DNA from: an archaeon
GTDB lineage: Archaea > Micrarchaeota > Micrarchaeia > Anstonellales > Anstonellaceae
NCBI GenBank assembly: GCA_020056305.1
Contig: JAGVIA010000039.1
Coordinates: forward strand, 1 to 40,048
Length of the DNA: 40,048 bases
Reading direction: 5' to 3'
Each line of letters starts with the position of its first letter. The stretch's first letter is position 1. The position numbers and the translations under genes are program-made. This document shows positions 37,620 through 40,048 of this stretch, one piece after another. Below the pieces are notes generated by a model, which saw only the letters and a list, made by a program, of their open reading frames with translations, searched no databases and was not told where the DNA came from.

Positions 37620-39575
37620 ATGCCAGAGGCAGACATCTCCGTGCTCCTAAAGGAAAAGAGAATTTTCAAGCCCTCACAAAAGCTCGTATCGGAAAGCAAT
37701 GTGAAAAAATGGATGGACAAACAAGGCATTCGCTCATACGAGGAACTCATGAAGAAGAGCCAGGACACCGAGTGGTTCTGGGGCGAGGCTGCAAAGGAAT
37801 TCGTTGAATGGTATTCGCCGCCAAAAAAAGTGCTAGACTGGAAATTGCCGTATTCCAACTGGTTTGTCGGCGCAAAATACAACATCGTGCATGATGCTGT
37901 TGACAGGCATGCAAAGAGGCATCCGGACAAGGTCGCGTATTATTTTGAAGGTGAGCCTGGGGACAGGCGCAAGATGACATACAAGGAGCTCTCGGATGAG
38001 GTGTGCAGGCTTGCAAACGCGCTAAAGAAGCTGGGCTTGAAGCGCGGGGACAGGGTTTCCATTTATTTGCCAATGATACTTGAGCTTCCGGTTGCGATGC
38101 TTGCGTGCGCGAAAATAGGCGTTGCGCACTCGGTAGTTTTCTCGGGATTTTCCTCGCTTGCGCTGGCGGATAGGATAAATGACTGCGGGGCGCGAGTGCT
38201 TATCACGTGCGACACGTTCTGGAGGCGTGGAAAGACAGTTGCGCTAAAGGCTGCGGCAGATGAGGCTGCACGCCAGGCGCCATCCATTGAGCATGTCGTT
38301 GTTGTCAAGCGCACCGGGGAGAATATTCCTTGGACAAATGGCAGGGACCTCTCTTACCAGGATATTACTGCGAATGAGAGCACTGCATGCGAAACGGAAA
38401 AAATGGAAGCGAACGATTTGCTTTACATTCTCTATACGTCCGGCACTACCGGCAAGCCAAAGGGCGTGATGCAGAGGCACGGCGGGTATGCGGTGAATAT
38501 CGCGCTCACGCTCTCCTGGGTGTTTGACCTAAAGGACAACGACATTTGGTGGGGCGCTGCTGATGCGGGCTGGGTAACAGGGCACAGCTACATTGTGTAT
38601 GCGCCGCTCATCCTTGGCACCACATCGATAATATACGAGGGTGCGCCAGACTGGCCAGAGGCTGACAGGTGGTGGGATATCATTGAAAATTACAAGGTGA
38701 CCGTGTTCTACACCTCTCCAACGGCAATACGCATGTTCATGAAACTCGGGACAGAGTGGGTGAAAAAACATGACTTGTCCTCATTGCGGCTGCTTGGCTC
38801 CGTGGGCGAGCCCATCAATCCAGAAGCGTGGATTTGGTATCAGCTGAACATTGGAGGGGGCAGATGCCAGATAATGGACACGTGGTGGCAGACCGAGACT
38901 GGCGCGTTTGCAATCGCGCCGCTTCCGATATCAGAGCTAAAGCCCGGCTCTGCTGTCCGGCCTCTTCCGGGAATGGCAGCGGACATTTACACTGATGAAG
39001 GGAAACGGGCGCCTGCGGAAACCGGCGGAAACCTTGTGCTGCTTTCGCCCTGGCCAGCCATGCTTGGGGGCCTGTACAAGAACCCTGAGAAATATCAGGA
39101 GACATACTGGGCAAAATACCCAGGAGTGTATCTCACCGGAGATATCGGGAGAATTGATGCTGACGGGTATTACTGGGTGCAGGGGAGGGCGGATGATGTG
39201 CTAAAAGTGTCAGGGCACAGGCTTTCCAACTCTGAGCTTGAGTCAAGCCTTGTGAGCCACATGTCAGTGAGCGAGGCTGCGGTGATTGGAAAGCCCCATG
39301 AGCTAAAAGGCGAGAGCATTGTGGCATTCGTGATTCTCAAAAAAGGAATTGAGGTGTCCGAGCCGCTGCGAAAAGAGCTCAGAGAGCATGTTGGAAAAGA
39401 GATTGGAAAAATCGCAATGCCCGATGAAGTTTGGTTCGTTGCAGACCTGCCAAAGACGCGCTCGGGAAAAATCATGCGCCGCGTAATTAGGAAGAAAGTG
39501 ATTGGCGAGCCTGTCGGGGACATATCGACTCTTATGAATCCGGAAGCTGTTGCGGAACTGGACAAGGCAAAGTAG
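37620..39575 (+). CDS. acs: Acetyl-CoA synthetase, AMP-forming
   Basis: YTSGTTGKPKGVMQRHGGYAV; WWGAADAGWVTGHSYIVYAPL; DTWWQTETGAF; YLTGDIGRIDADGYYWVQGRADDVLKVSGHRLSNSELES; PKTRSGKIMRRVIRK. Confidence 0.96.
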   Translation: MPEADISVLLKEKRIFKPSQKLVSESNVKKWMDKQGIRSYEELMKKSQDTEWFWGEAAKEFVEWYSPPKKVLDWKLPYSNWFVGAKYNIVHDAVDRHAKRHPDKVAYYFEGEPGDRRKMTYKELSDEVCRLANALKKLGLKRGDRVSIYLPMILELPVAMLACAKIGVAHSVVFSGFSSLALADRINDCGARVLITCDTFWRRGKTVALKAAADEAARQAPSIEHVVVVKRTGENIPWTNGRDLSYQDITANESTACETEKMEANDLLYILYTSGTTGKPKGVMQRHGGYAVNIALTLSWVFDLKDNDIWWGAADAGWVTGHSYIVYAPLILGTTSIIYEGAPDWPEADRWWDIIENYKVTVFYTSPTAIRMFMKLGTEWVKKHDLSSLRLLGSVGEPINPEAWIWYQLNIGGGRCQIMDTWWQTETGAFAIAPLPISELKPGSAVRPLPGMAADIYTDEGKRAPAETGGNLVLLSPWPAMLGGLYKNPEKYQETYWAKYPGVYLTGDIGRIDADGYYWVQGRADDVLKVSGHRLSNSELESSLVSHMSVSEAAVIGKPHELKGESIVAFVILKKGIEVSEPLRKELREHVGKEIGKIAMPDEVWFVADLPKTRSGKIMRRVIRKKVIGEPVGDISTLMNPEAVAELDKAK

Positions 39576-39716
39576 GAAATGGCGGGCTGGGGCGCTTGAA
39601 CGCGCCTGTTGCATCCCGTTTCGAGGTCGGCAATGCGGGTAAATTGCACTAGGAAATGATGTTAGGATCTGAGCAGTCTTCGTCAGTTAATACATATTAT
39701 ACCTAATTTCAACACA

Positions 39717-39724
39717 TTTATAAA
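39717..39724 (+). promoter_or_regulatory. TATA-like box for the terminal helical-repeat gene
   Basis: TTTATAAA centred about 26 bp upstream of the ATG at 39747. Confidence 0.55.
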
Positions 39725-39746
39725 CTAAGCGATTCATAATACATTC

Positions 39747-40048
39747 ATGCCTATCGAAGACGAGCTTGCCAGCGCAGGTTTTTCAGCTATGGAAATAGCG
39801 CAGCTGGCTAAAGACCCATATACAGTTAGTCATTCTTCGAACAAAACGGGCAATGCTGTTTCAATCTTAGAAAAAATCAAGGCAATATCGGGCGTATACA
39901 AAATATCTGAAGCAGAAGTCCGGGGGGCAATCATGGCTCACCCTCGATTCGCAGACTATGATCACGAGCGTGTGCTAAAAGGAATCACGGAAGCATACGG
40001 CTGCACAAAAGAGCAGGTTGCAAAGGCAGTGCTGGCTCACCCTCCATT
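39747..40048 (+). CDS. Helical-repeat protein, 5' part only (runs off window)
   Basis: Manual translation MPIEDELASAGFSAMEIAQLAKDPYTVSHSSNKTGNAVSILEKIKAISGVYKISEAEVRGAIMAHPRFADYDHERVLKGITEAYGCTKEQVAKAVLAHPPF; repeat period about 33 aa; not in the ORF track. Confidence 0.8.
   Translation, partial: MPIEDELASAGFSAMEIAQLAKDPYTVSHSSNKTGNAVSILEKIKAISGVYKISEAEVRGAIMAHPRFADYDHERVLKGITEAYGCTKEQVAKAVLAHPP

Noticed and set aside
39655-39700. Possible C/D box-like sRNA (AATGATGT ... CTGA)
   Set aside because: Box spacing too short and no C'/D' pair; likely chance.

Overview
This is an archaeal chromosomal window, probably from a DPANN-type lineage; that placement is an inference from gene content only. 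Two large minus-strand informational operons dominate. (1) An S10/spc-type ribosomal protein operon runs L3-L4-L23-L2-S19-L22-S3-L29-aIF1-Rnp1(Rpp29)-S17-L14-L24-S4e-L5-S14-S8-L6-L32e-L19e-L18-S5-L30-L15 (about 12.7 kb down to 0.3 kb). (2) An RNA polymerase/str operon runs RpoH-RpoB''-RpoB'-RpoA'-RpoA''-L30e-NusA-S12-[small 2-TM protein]-S7-EF-2 (about 32.2 kb down to 20.6 kb). Between them and to the right are accessory genes: a divergent Fe/Mn-SOD-like protein, a nitrilase-fold protein that appears to have lost its catalytic Lys and Cys, a ZIP transporter, lineage-specific membrane and coiled-coil proteins, aspartase/fumarase, AMP-forming acetyl-CoA synthetase, and a truncated helical-repeat gene at the right edge. 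The most striking element is a pair of paralogous surface-type proteins (14866-16773 minus and 33181-36090 plus). Each has a class III/pilin-like N-terminal signal, a shared stalk-like domain, and then a long tandem array of knottin-like modules (C-x6-C-x5-CC-x4-C-x8-C). Other notable signals are a small membrane protein inserted between S12 and S7, low-complexity tails on L22 and L29 (both at the ribosome exit tunnel), a PIN-like ORF interrupted by in-frame TGA where SecY is often found, and a contrast between leadered (GTGAT Shine-Dalgarno) operon genes and apparently leaderless accessory genes. No tRNA, rRNA, CRISPR or transposase was recognised.
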